Shown here one piece after another: positions 1-13,400 of a stretch of DNA of 64,000 bases (position 1 is its first letter; each line of letters begins with the position of its first letter). Where the stretch lies: assembly GCA_903813345.2 (NCBI GenBank), contig CAIIXF020000009.1, positions 12,722,347-12,786,346 on the forward strand, written 5' to 3'. Both the position numbers and the translations under genes were made by a program. The notes beneath the pieces are model-generated. The model made no database searches and had not been told where the DNA came from. It was given only the letters and a program-made list of their open reading frames with translations. Origin of the DNA: Owenia fusiformis. Taxonomy: Eukaryota > Annelida > Polychaeta > Sabellida > Oweniidae.

Positions 1-5
1 ATGAG

Positions 6-78
6 TACCCTGCATGCAGAGTCTAGTTATAAACGAAGTTCTCTTTTAAGAAGTGAAGTTGAACGAATGCAAAGGGTA
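6..78. mobile_element. TACCCT-family MITE, copy 1 (window edge)
   Basis: This 73-bp element begins TACCCTGCATGCAGAG and ends GCAAAGGGTA. It shares the internal block CTCTTTTAAGAAGTGAAGT with copies at 7015-7096 and 47452-47532. The outer six bases (TACCCT/AGGGTA) are inverted repeats. Only five bases of left flank are in the window (ATGAG), so its target duplication cannot be tested fully; the corresponding right-flank bases ATAAG differ at one position. Confidence 0.8.
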
Positions 79-542
79 AAAAATAAGTTGTTTCATCAGC
101 CAATTTGACAAGAGGGAACAGGTGTTAAAGAGAGAATCAGATCTAGCGAGCAGCCTAACAAAGAATTGTTTCAATTTTAGAATATTTCTGGCTCACGTCA
201 TTCCTTTTCATGTCTATTTTCTAAAAATCCCCAAAGTGCACACTTTATTTCAGGAGAACTCGAGATTTTTACAATAATGTATTACTTTTCTATAAGAATG
301 GTTACCATTTTTATTATTCGGGAGAATTTAAACATTTTTTCACCCATTTTTGCACTTTGAATCCCTTATAACTTCACCAATTTATATTTGATCTTGAATT
401 ATCGTGAATCGTTTGGGAGATATTGTATTTGAGATTTGAGGAATAGATTGGTAGGTCAATTGCAATTGTTGCTTGTAATTTTGTCACCCCCATAGAGCTG
501 ATTCTGCCTTTAAGGCTCATACAGCCAGAGCTAACATTCATT

Positions 543-560
543 CACACACACACACACACA
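543..560. repeat. (CA)n microsatellite
   Basis: A run of about nine CA dinucleotides in non-coding DNA. Confidence 0.9.
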
Positions 561-592
561 AAATAACAGTCAGGCCAAGAAGGAAGCAATGC

Positions 593-764
593 CACTGGCG
601 GATCAAGAAGCTAGCGGGGGGGGGGACATTTCAAATTAGAGAGAAAATTGGCCCCCTTTGATAATTTGGCATAAAAGGCCTAAAAATGACAAGTGATGCC
701 TAAAAAGGCCAACTAATTGAGGCCCACAAAGTTATTGGACCCAAGGGGGATGGATCCGCCAGTG
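593..764. mobile_element. CACTGGCGGATC-TIR non-autonomous element, copy 1
   Basis: This 172-bp element has perfect 12-bp terminal inverted repeats, CACTGGCGGATC and GATCCGCCAGTG, with a G-tract just inside the left end and GGCC-rich interior text. The interior resembles the copy at 28139-28399. Ends of the CAGTGGCGGATC type are known from non-autonomous hAT-like elements in many animals. No clean 8-bp target duplication is visible, so the superfamily is an inference. Confidence 0.75.
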
Positions 765-3700
765 AATGATATGGTAGATTTGACTACAATATCTCTGAAA
801 ACCGTTTAATGTACATGCAAATGTACTGTACATGTAATATCTGATACTTATTTCAATGCAGCACAATTTGACGAAGTGAATCCATGAAACAGTAATCTTT
901 CAATGTACTTAGCTGAAAGGCATAGCGGTAGACAAGTCTCTGATACACTTTTGGCTTTGATAAAGGTAAGAGGTCAAGGTGCCTCTGGAATTGTGGGTGG
1001 TGTTGTCAGTACTGATACAATAAATAAATAAACGAGTCGAACATAGCAAAAACACGCATTCAGACCCCCGATGTTCACTTCAGCTTTCTTTTGGCTCAGT
1101 ATGATGCTTTCGTTCTATCAGCCAGTTCCTCGATTATTCTACCAACGCCCAAATCTCATTCTGTCCTAGTGTGAAAACAGGCAAGTTTAACAGGCCCGTT
1201 AAAGTTAAAGTTGAAGTTACCTTTTTTTCTTTTTTTGTTGTCCACATTGTAATTTAAATACGTACATCAGGATAATGCAAAACGATGGCAAATTCAGTAG
1301 ACGTGGTCCACTGATCCTTTGCCATTTTACCGCCGGGCTTCGCGTCAATCGGCAACTTATGCACGTACGACACAACCTTGAATCAAGGATGGGCTCTTTA
1401 ATCTACTAAATAAAAGAATCGTACCTTTAAGAAATACATCTCAAATAAGAGAAAGAGCACTATTTAATATTGAATCGATATTCGAGTTAGGTTCTATCCA
1501 ATCGTGACTCCTACGAATTGGACCGTGTAAGAAAGAATAAATCGCCAGCTGTCATTGTAATTATTTCTGCTAAAGGGAACTAACTCACTGAGTAGACAGA
1601 TCTATGACATGTATTGAGATGAGCGAAAAGACAATCGGCCCAGTAGGAACATCTATTCTCAATGCAAATACGAGTATATAGCCGCGGGCATACCTTTAAT
1701 TGACTTTTTATCGGTTGATTTTAATTAATGAAATACAATACGATCCGATACGTACGATACTATGCAATACGATATTAGTAAAATAGAAGGAGCCAGTCGA
1801 AACCACGACAGGAAGACCATTCTGATTAGCAGGCTTGTTTTGCAACAGGCGATGTGTTACTGGAACAATAGGAAGAATTAATAGAACATGCAAAAGGCTG
1901 TCACTTTCTCGCGATCCAATTAAGCAGAGATCTTTTAGTTAGATAGGGAGGTAGTTTAAATCATTCCGAACAAGTGATATTCATTCTAAACTACCCCCAG
2001 CTCATTGGCAACAGAGATGATAAGTGACAATTCTACTAACAAAGCGTACTTTGCTCATCAACTAATTAAGCATCGATCATATCGTATGATATACGAGACA
2101 GGCTTATGATCATAAGAAGGTGTAGCAAGAAGTGTCTTTAATCACAACAAGGTATCAGTTGATCTAAACTTAGCCTAACTCAGTTCAGAGCTTAGAATAT
2201 GACTGAAACGAATAATCTGGCATCCATTATTTGTGTCTTGCTATCCTTATCTATTTCGTCTGTACGAATATATTAAAAGGAATTTGGAACAACTCTACTG
2301 TAGGTAACGAGATGGGACAAGGTTAACAACACGGGGTTAGATTCGAGTTGAGAGACTTCTCCTTAGGGAGATAAAAATGACGTGTCTATTTAACCTTGAC
2401 AATAAATAAGTCATTAAATGGCCTAACCTAAACCGACCAATCAACCAACAGTTGGGTGGTGTGTTCATGAGGAGGAGTCACAGGGGCCTTCAAGAAGGAC
2501 ATCTGAAAGGATTGCAATAGTGGAACAGATTCACGTGAGAAACACTTTACAGAGGACAACACAAACTAATTATAGATCTACTCAAAGATGTCCTGATTAC
2601 TACCTAACATCATTTATTGTACTTATGGGAATACCCCGTTGCAGCTTCGGATTATCATGACATACTGACGATAGCAATCAGGGGAAAGACAAAGTAATCT
2701 GAATTTATAGAGTTAAAAACCGCACCACGTTACTAAATCAGGAGAACGGTAAAAGATAGAGATGAGCGTGCCCACGCATTTTTATTCTTAAAAACTAAAA
2801 CTACAGCTGTATTAGAAATTGATAGAGCCGAGTACGTTAAAGACAGTAGATGATGCTCACTTTTAAAAAGACAATGGAACTATTTGGGCTTTTTCTATAT
2901 TCTTCTGATGACTGTCTGATACATCATTATGCCTCATCATTGTGACAGTTTCGTCAACTGTAAATTAAAATATACCCATTGATTTAAAAGAGCAAATCGT
3001 GGTAAGGGACGAATCTAGGGAAGGGGTATCAACTGCTACAAGGATTTACCAGGACTGGAAAATCCATCAAATACCTTCTGGAAAGTATCACAGTTTACGA
3101 CTCCTGAAAGTTGTCTCAAACTCTATGAAACAATCGTGTAACTAAGGCAATTTAATTTCCCGATGCATATTCTGCGGGGAAGACCTTTATCGTTGTTTGT
3201 TTATTATAGGAAGCGTTGCTCTAGAGACCAGTGCTTTATCATTCTGACATAACAATACGTCAAGTTTACCTTGTTATTATGTCGGTCACGTGCTCCCCCT
3301 GTGCAAGAAAACAGGTGAGTTTAAGTAAGGCATCCTCCGATCACAGGGCTTCAAAATCCAGAAGGAGGTACGGATTCTGGACAACTGCTTAGGAGGATGA
3401 AGTAAGGGGACGTAGCTAAATTATTATCACCCTTACTTTCAGCCTCTTCGTCTTGAATTCTTAAGTGTCTGGTCTTTCAATATTCTACGGCCACTTTGTG
3501 TGAGACTCGGGTGAGTCTGGTCTACCACTTGATTTACCGAATCTGTGTTACACAGAAAATGGGTCGTGTAACAGGGGCTCGTAAAAGTTTGATGCAAGAC
3601 TACCATACAAGTTTCGCTTTCTTGCCCCCAGTTATGTCTTTAGTCCGAATTACGGAGAATACACTGACGTGTGATGTGCTAAGGAATTCATTGCATAGGT

Positions 3701-4496
3701 GCTAATGCAAACGAAAGTAGAATGCTACAAGCCCCTGTTGTGACCCCCCCCCCCCGTCTACTTAACTTTACCGAATCATGTCCTGATATTTTTAGTTCAG
3801 GGTGTTAACTGCAATTATGAAATGATATAAGGCGTGGGATTTAATCTTCGAGGTGCCGGCACAGGAAATGTTGTAGAGTAATAGTAATTGTATATTATAT
3901 CAAGGGACTGGATCATACTCGTTTCCCAGTTTGATTTTCAATCGAAAACATCATACCTTGGAAATGCAAGATGGGCCACGATCGGGTTAGAGAACACTTG
4001 CACCTAGTACATCATATTTTCTTCTTTCAACACGATCCACAATTTGCAATCTAGGAATATCAAATTATATCTGAGATTATTATAGCGTACTTAACATGCT
4101 TAATGTTGAACAAAAGTCGATATGACAGTCTGATTAATTATCGGAACTTCCATTGCAATTGGGTAGCATTTGAAAACCCCTAATAAGCAATATCAAACTG
4201 TGAATTCAATTAATGTTCATGCAACTCTTTTGGATTCTTTAAATATTGCCAATTGCACATTCTGTTATTCGACACAACTTTATAATTCATGGGGAGCAAC
4301 ACTTATAACCCCGGTAAACATATCAAATAATGATTTTCCAATGTATCAAACATTTACTTCTCAGATACCCATCGGAGCGTACCTAGAGAGGCAGAGATCC
4401 CGGGGCAGAGACACAACAGACGATAAATAAAAATAGAAAGACAACCTTATTAAACAATATCAACCATAAAACTGATCAATTATTCTTTGCTTTCAG
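765..4496. other. Non-coding stretch with scattered repeats
   Basis: Apart from the MITE at 3331-3399 and a C-tract near 3746-3757, no convincing gene is seen here. Short open frames at 3496-3705 and 4170-4430 lack recognisable domains. The missing 5' exon or exons of the calmodulin gene that starts at 4497 would have to lie here or farther left. Confidence 0.5.
3331..3399. mobile_element. CATCCTCC-family MITE, short 69-bp derivative
   Basis: The element runs from CATCCTCC to GGAGGATG and is flanked by a perfect 8-bp direct repeat, AAGTAAGG (3323-3330 and 3400-3407). Its two halves match, in reverse orientation, the outer arms of the 245-bp element at 62041-62285, so it looks like an internally deleted form. 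An 8-bp duplication with short TIRs fits the hAT superfamily (inference). Confidence 0.85.
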
Positions 4497-7400
4497 AGCG
4501 TGGTGAATCATGATTTGAAGGACGAACAAATCGCAGGTAAGTTGCAGAATTCAGTTGGGTAGAGAAATCTTTGCGCACTGTTTCGTTCAGTGCATTCCTT
4601 CCCAAAAAGAAAGACATGGCAAGCCTGAACGAGATGCATCATTGAAGATTGTGCTATCCGCAAGTCTTAAGTTCCTTGGGTTTAATTATATCGATGAAAA
4701 TAACTGCATCATTTACTTTTTCTATAGTATCTGGGCTTGACCATTCTAAGTTTAGGAGGGGAGGTACTTTTTCACTATTTGAATAAATAATGATTAACTT
4801 GTACGGCAAAAATGTATCGGTCAAAATAGTAATAAAATACTTTCTAAATAAATAAGCTAACATTTATTTTAATTTTTGTGTAATACATTTTACTATGTAC
4901 AGCGGCTTGAATTTATTTGTGGTACTGGTAAGTTTTACTAAATGGATTAAGAGAGAAAACTATACTGTGTCTGGGTGGGAGGGGAGTGGGATTGGAGCAT
5001 GTGTTTGGATCAGAGCCGGTTACTGTATATCAGGTGAACTTACCTGACTGAGTATGGGAAGCATTTGCACTAAATGTCTACACAATTCCCGTCCGAGTTT
5101 TACAGTGGAAGATGAGTTTAGATTCCCTGAACAGTTGTTCAAGTTATCATAAACAAGTTCGAATAGTACATTTCAAACCCGAAACCCCCCTCCTTTTCAG
5201 AAAAATAAATAATTGAAAAATACATTACCCACCTTGACTGCAAATCCGAAGATGGGTTTATGGTAGACCTTAGTGATAATACGATGGGTTCAATTTCTCT
5301 AAAGCAATGCTCAAATTGTTCAAGGGTCAAATTATTTCCCGGTAAAAGGTATAGCGAACCCCAACTCTCTGAAATAGTTTGTACGGGCATCTATGCTTCC
5401 GAAGAATATTGGTATTAACATAAAGAAGGGATGATCTTCTCACTTCTTCTCACCTTTAAAACTGCCCTAGATGCTCCACATATTAGAAAGCGATTTTAAC
5501 ATAATTACACCATATTTACGAACATACACAATAGTGCGTTAATTTATGTAAGCTCTATAAGACGTGGGCAATAAGCCTACTACAATGCAACATTCCTGGA
5601 TTAGTTCCATTATGATTGATTAGCTAGACGTTTAAAACAAAAAGAAAGCTGTTTACAAGCTCTGCAGTTCTAGGTTATTTTAACCAAAATAAAGAACGGA
5701 GAACTTCGATGTTTCAAAATACAACTCAACTATATTGGGTATTTGATGCTATTGGGGCGAGAGAAATTTGCCCGAATAAGTCGATTTTTTACTAAATACC
5801 AGTGTCGATTTATATCATTTTGTGAGGGTATATGCGCAATAATGCTAATTGTAGTTTCGTTCGGTACATATCCTAAGGGCCGGGTATTAAATTTCAAAGA
5901 AACAGATTCAAGGAAAGATGGGGATTAACCCCAGAGTTCAAATATGACATACGCTTATAATGTAAATATGTATTGAGATGACCCACGTCTCTGATTGGTC
6001 AAAACGACAAACAAAAATGGCGGATTCAAAATTTTCTAATAACGCTTCGAATAATATTGTGTTAATTCCTGGCGTGTTAACCAATATCATAGCTTGTTAT
6101 TTCACATCAAGATAAAGAAAGATATCAGGAACATGCTTACATCGATTAAAATATCACAACGACGCGTTAGATTCGAAAACGAACTAATGGAAATTTGCGC
6201 AAACGTAGGTGGTACGCAAGAGACGTAATATAATATATATATGTCTGTCATCGGTAAAGCTCTGGGGCTTTCCCTCCTCTTAGATTTGGATGAAGTTTGG
6301 AAATTGACAAACTGACAAACAGCAACTTTATTTGCATTTCATTAATCTTCTATGTTTCCCTGTACCTTTGAACCCATGATTCCGATCCGAGTTTTTGTTA
6401 AAAGGGTACCGATAGCTCAATATATTGAAGAATGTTCAAATTTAAAAGTCCTGTGTATTGTTTCAAAAAACCTTGAAAATCAACATGTACGTCGAAATTA
6501 AAAACGGAGAGCTAAATCGTTTAATGTAAAGCGACATCTTTCAATGAATTCGATGTCCAAACGCATTTTTATTTCGAAGGCCTGCTCTTGCCTCAGTTTG
6601 AATTAGGTACATCTTTGGTCCAAGGGTATTTCACTTCTTTCCATAATCTCAGCAAATCCCTATCTTGAAGAATGACTTACCACGTTATGTTGCTTTTTAA
6701 CGTTTGCATATTTGGTTCAAAGATTCTAAGATTAATCCCGATCTTATAATGAATGACTTATCGCGATATGTTACTTTTTAACGTTAGCATATTTGGTTCA
6801 AAGAGTCTAAGATTAATCGTGTTAGTAACCCTGCGTTGATTCAACTAATGAGTTAATAAAAGGTTTAGGATTATAGGATTGGTTTAATTGCGCTATGATT
6901 CAGTACCTATGATTCAGTTCAATTCAAGTATTGAATATTATCGAAATGAGGACAGTTCATATACACTGAATCCAATTATGTGATCATTTCTGTCAGGATG
7001 CATAGTGCATACACTACCCTGCGTGCAGAGTCTAGTTAAACTACACGAAGACAAGGCTCTCTTTTAAGAAGTGAAGTCAAACGAATGCAAAGGGTATGCA
7101 TACACTGGTGATCCGCTCGATTACGCACCGTTTCGGTAACCAGCGTAATCGAGTGGATCACCAGTGGCATAGGAATTGGATCGGGGACCAATGTAAACCA
7201 AAAAGGCAACGTTTCAATCCCACCAAACCATATTTGTGTTTTGAAATACTGAATGATGCGACATTGTGGTCAATTAGGGAATAGTCAAAATTCCCGCAGA
7301 AAAAGTAAATAAAATGTTAGTTGCAACTTTTAGTTCAATATGACTTAACTTACCATTTTTTAAAGTTTGATTTCGTATTCTCTTATGAGCCAGTTATTCC

Positions 7401-10400
7401 TTATATTCCTGAGTATTGAGGTAGAATTTACTCGACATGAACTAGCGTATTTTCTAATTAACCAACTTCGCCTCTATTTGGAGGTCAATATCTTGGCAAA
7501 TAGTACCAACGCAGTTGTGTAGTTTGGGAGAGGGGGGGGGGAGGGGGGCTCACAAGGGTTTGTAGCTGGACTACCTGTCTTATCGGATAACTCGAAATGA
7601 TTCAGATCTAACCGGCCTGTACATTACGTTAACATATATTTTACGTTTTTTGTTTGACTTGCAATGTTTGGTATTTCAAATGCTTTGTGAATGTAAATGA
7701 TCTATTCGAGCAGCAAGTTAATAATAGGCCTACATGTATAATTAGTGCACTTACCGGTTTATGACGACCTGGACTTGAAGTATGTAACCTTGCAATGGAC
7801 AATGGTTGCAATTCTCAACAAGTCCTCCACCCTGCAACAGCCAAGAACTTAAAATTCTATATTAGGACACGACATAGTGTCCCACACTTATCATACGCAA
7901 CGCCCGAAAGGCATTTAATTTAAGTTACTATATTTTTTATATGTCTCAGTTAAGTTAAAAAAAACATTTTAATGAAACATATCAATTAAAACTATCACAA
8001 TGAGACCCATTTAATTAATAAATTAACAAGATAGATCTTAACCAGATCGGTTGCTTATGAACGTCCAATTTCAATTTTAATTTAGAAGTTGTAGATTATC
8101 TAATTATATCATTGAGGATTAGATTATAATTACATTAAAAGCATGATGTATCATATGAGAAATAAAGGTGAATATCCCATTCTATATATCACTCATTATA
8201 TTAAGATAGAAGACCTTCTCTGCCTTAGTGTCGCCTAATGGTCGAAAATCCAGATTACCTTATATTTTGACATGATCGCATTATCTTACTGCGCACTAAA
8301 ATAGGAGTTAATCGTCTATTTAGGGTATCTGTACTTGCATATTTACGTTTAACAATAAGAACATGACATAAATGTATTTTCTCTAGTGAAATATTGATGA
8401 AATATAATTACAATTTGGAAGTAACGTTTAAGAATGTCCCACTTTCTTATATGCACATCACATCTTTCTGTTTCCCTAACAACATGACAATAAATATGAG
8501 GATGATCGCATTGTTTCACAGGATGCATGTCACCTTCTTTATGCTACTTAAACACGTCAACAATTATCTGTTAAACGTATGCACTTCCTTTTGTGGCGTT
8601 GCAGGCTAGGTGTTGAGAAGTACGGGGAGGGGGGGGGGGCTACAAGGGTAATGAGCTCGGTGCAAGACTATTTTCATGATACTAATATTTGCACTTAGAT
8701 AACTTATTCTTACCATACAAAGGTTTCAATCTTCAGTTTGTGTAACCAGCGATAGCAAAGCAATTGAGCTATCTATGTAAAAGCAATATATACAGGGTGG
8801 CCCAATAAATTCATGGCTCTTTTGAAACCCGCTCCCAATACATAAAAAAGAATGCACCATAGAAAATCTATTCGCGATTCGATGAACAATGAAGAGATTT
8901 ATAATATGCAGCAAATAGTTTAATTCTGTCAAGTTTACCAAGTGATCTATATCATGTGCCTGTTTTGAACAAGTACTTTAATATGCCCACCCTGTACAAG
9001 ATAAGTGGCACGGCCAATATGATAATGGAATATTGGAGCATTACCAACATGATATGACAACAGGGGAATGTAATTATTTTTGGAAATAATTCTGGGTTAT
9101 TTTCGCAATGTCTTAAATCCTGCCCTTATCCTAGTGCACTACTGGCCCCCATCCTGATACTTATCACATCTTTCTGTTTTTCAACAAGATAATATAATGT
9201 GAAATATAAAAATTGAAAGGAACTGATAGAAGGCATCATTCTTAATGCTTGAGAGGGACAGCCTGTGTATTTCAAGTGATAGAACAGGCTGTGGATCACA
9301 CAGTGGAAGGCCCTGCTGATTTCTCACGATGGCTTGTCCCTGCCCTTTCGAAAGTTTGATTATCAATACTCCTTCCACTACACAACATAGGAAATATGAA
9401 AGATGGAGGACAAATCGAGATTGGACCCCAGGACTAAGATAACTAAAAACGATAAGAAAACGTGGCGTCGTTGGTGGTTGGTCATCCGAACGCAGCCATC
9501 CAGGCATGTCGGCAATCAAAATTAGATTAAAATCATACATGTGAAGACCTCAATGGAAACCAAACAAACATCGGTAAGCTCAATGAAGCTGTTATTTTCA
9601 CGATGTGAACTTGGCAGTTAGTTTATAGTTTTGCCAATACTTAATTTGGCTTAAAGCACCTGTAAACTTAATGGTTCATTCAATATGTTAAAATGAGCTG
9701 CAAATGTTGGAAAACATTACAGGGTGGGAGACCAGCGTCTATCGACATCGTCCCGCTAGAGTTATCAGTACTTAAACAAAATCATAAATATTGAGGCCCA
9801 TGGCAGTATATTGAAATGGTTCGTTGCTAGCACTTTAGGCCCATGTCACACATTTCCGTTCTAATCCATGCCCTCATGGATGAGATGGCGATCATGAACA
9901 GTGCTGCATAATTCGATATAGGCAATCATTTATTCTTAAAATAGAACTGAAATAAATTTGAATTGCAAATCGGTCTCTCAAATTCATTCTTCATCCTTTT
10001 CTAATGTCAGACACTGAATTGAGCTGTCTGCACTGACTAAAGCTTAACATTGTTACACGACACATACATTACTTTCAAAACGTACCTCATATAAAAGTTT
10101 AGCAATTATACAAATAAAATGGCTTTGCACACGAAAGGAATTTCAATATTTACAGAATATACCTGTAAATCTTATTTGCAGGGTGGCCTATTTAGCGAAA
10201 GTTTTGAGTGGGGATTTAGATATATATACTAGTGAGTTCACACATACGTATTGGAACTTGGAACTCTGTGCTTGTTAAGGTTTGAATTGCGTGATCATGA
10301 CTCGGATACATATCGTGTTAACATTTTGTCAATGCAATCAAAGCAATCAATGCGTTAATGCAATTAATTACTTAGTGTTAGTTAACAAGGAACTTTAGGC

Positions 10401-13400
10401 CTTGGGGCCAAGTCCTTCAATGGGAGTGCCTTGAGCTCGTCATAAAAATGACATGTATATTGTTGCAGTTATAGAATGAAATACTTGTGAGTTAGTTATC
10501 ATTTCCAGCGTAAGATTTCCTCCTTCAATTCTTCCTCGGGCACTAGCCCTCACGCTGAGGATATACGCTAGTGAAAGTAAACTGTACGTTACATGTACTT
10601 TTATTATAGTTCACTTGGACTAAGTAATTGTTTTCCTTAACTAAATTAAATTAATTTTTCGAATCGCACACCTTCATTGTGGTAAACATTCCATTGCGAT
10701 CTCAAAACGAAATAGTGTCATCTTGACTCCATTTCAAATCAGCCCAGATGAGACATAAAATAGTGGTTTATTCACTTGTAAATTAATTTTTCACTTCCAA
10801 AATATGTGTACTGCGTATCGTCGTTTACTGCATTTGGGTTAACGATATACAACTCGACTTAAACGGTTAAAATAACTCTTTATAATTCGTGTAATTTGAT
10901 AAGTTACGATACATCATATGTCATATAAACAAGTATCAAACAGAACATGTATTTTTAATATCAGTTACTTTTATGTGCTTCAAAACGTCCTGTGAAGTCC
11001 GGACAAGCGGTTGATTATATACCAGTCACATTATCACTCAATGAATTAGAAACTTACCGTCTCTCTTTGGTTTCTCCCGGTCCGAACTATTTAAACCCTG
11101 TGGAGTTTTTGGCTGGACTTATACGTTGTTCACTTTCAATATATCCACCTTTCAAATTCACCACATAAGGTCATTAAAAGCACACAATGTACTTTCCAAT
11201 AGCTTAGAGCAGTCCATTTAAATCAGAGGGGTGTTAGGTTATACCGTGCGATTAGGACTTGTCGAGGTGTCAAAGTAGATTAGTATTTAGATTGGTTTAT
11301 AACGTCACGCCTTTTGCACAATCTTTATTATAAATTTGAAGGAAAGAAAATTCGGCCATCTCATGTAAATGGCAGTATCAGAGCCCCGATCAGAGCTCTC
11401 ATATATGCATTAGCAATATACAATATATTATTTGTACACTTACTATTCAAAAGCATGATCATGGTGAAATTACAACCTAATAATTACAGTTATCATCAAA
11501 ATTAACATATATATTTGGATATTTTTTCTCAGCAATGTGTCTGGTGAAACCAGAAAGATGTGATGAGTATCAGAATGAAAAGTTCCATAAACCTTTTTAA
11601 GATGGCAGCACTGTTTTGCCGTTTCATGTTGTAGAACCTTGAGTGAGTTAGTGGTGGCCTACAATCTCCAGGCAGTGGCGGATCCAGGAACCAACACGGG
11701 GGGGGGCAAATTTGAGGTCAGAGAAAAAACCGCCGCGCTTGCTCGGAAAAAAATTTTGGGGCCCTAAAACCGAAAAGTGGGCCCAAATTTTGAAAATTTG
11801 AGGTCCATTTTCTTCAAAATTTGGCCTAAAATTAAAAAAATAAGGCCTTAGAAGGCCCAATAATGACCAAAAGGCCCTCTGGCTCCTTCTAAAACAGTAG
11901 ACATCGACATCATCATGTGAGTTTGCACGACTTTGCTGTACCGACTAAAAGACAGGGGCTAAGTTCACGGGTGTGGGGGAACGTGGCAATAATCAATTAA
12001 GATATTTATAGTTATTATCCCATCGGACATTTGGGGGATATAGAAGACGACTTCGTCCGTTCGTCCATCCGTCCGGGCAATAACTCAAATACCGTTCGTC
12101 CAACATCATTTATATATGATACTCGTATATAATCATAGGTGTTCCATGCCATAGGATATCCAGTTCTGCTCAAAGGCAGATTTTCAAAATGATTAATGAT
12201 TAATTAATGATTAATACAAACTTTGTTTTTCAATACTTACCCTTACTTTATCATTTCAGAGTTTAAAGAGGCATTTTCGTTGTTTGACAAGAACCAGGAT
12301 GGCACGATTACCACAGGGGAGCTAGGCATCGTGATGAGGAGCCTTGGCCAGAACCCGACCGAAGCGGAGCTTCAGGATATGGTGAATGAGGTCGATGCCG
12401 ATGGTAATTACCTAACGCAACTTCAAGTCATTCAATCATGTTCTAAAATAAATGTACTGTTTTTGTTGGAAATGTCTGAGTCTATCTAGCCTTTTTGATT
12501 TAAGGATTATCAAATTGAAACTAATAATTTGTCATTTTGTGATGAAGCTAGCTTCAAATTCCAATTGGTAACTGGAATTTCCAGTTTAGCAGTTTTGGAT
12601 TGTATGACAAAACAATATGAGAATTCCTGGCATTCATTAGTTTTTTCCTAATAGTTGAAAAACAGAAAGATGCGATGAGTACTGTATCAGCTTGTGACAA
12701 ACGTCATCTTGTTCAAACGATAAGATTTCATTGAAGCAACAAACGTCTGATCATTATATAAGCTTTTACAATTATCAAGTATTTGTTGAAGGTAATGGCA
12801 CCATAGACTTTGAGGAATTTCTTTCTATGATGTCGCGTAAGATGAAAGATGCTGACAGCGATGAAGAGCTAAGGGAAGCGTTTAGAGTATTTGATAAAGA
12901 TGGCAATGGCTTTATAAGGTGGGTTTAAAATGTAAAGATGTCGCAAGTGACGTCATGTTAGACTTGTACATTTGCGATAAACTTACGCGCTTCTTTGCTT
13001 GTGCAGTAGGGGATGTAACTCTAATTTGATATTAAAAATCCTGCGATATGGCAACTACATTTATTAATAGTTTAATAATAGTTTATTTCTGTGTCACAGG
13101 TTTACTAAAATATTACAAGTAAAATACATGTATTAAAAAATCCAACAGCCGACATCGGCTTACGAGACACCATATAAATATACAAAGATAGTCAATAGAA
13201 AAATATAACATCGGTATGTCGAATAATATCACAGAGGATGTAGAGTAAGTTTGCAGAGAGTGTACAATTCACAGACAAAATGACTAGAGTTAAATAACAT
13301 ACAATATAAACATGTGATTTCAAAATGCAATAAATGAGAATACAGTAATTATGACTGGTTGATAATATTGCATATATTTAATATCACAAACGTTCCAGGT

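Noticed and set aside
593-764. Target-site duplication for the CACTGGCGGATC elements
   Set aside because: Flanking matches are only four of five bases in both copies, too weak to claim a duplication length.
4170-4430. Open frame as the 5' exon of the calmodulin gene
   Set aside because: It ends in a stop codon before the 4497 exon, shows no suitable donor in phase and has no calmodulin-like residues.
9181-9540. 119-codon open frame on the minus strand
   Set aside because: It has no recognisable domain, no supporting splice or expression signal, and lies in a repeat-rich intron of the calmodulin gene.
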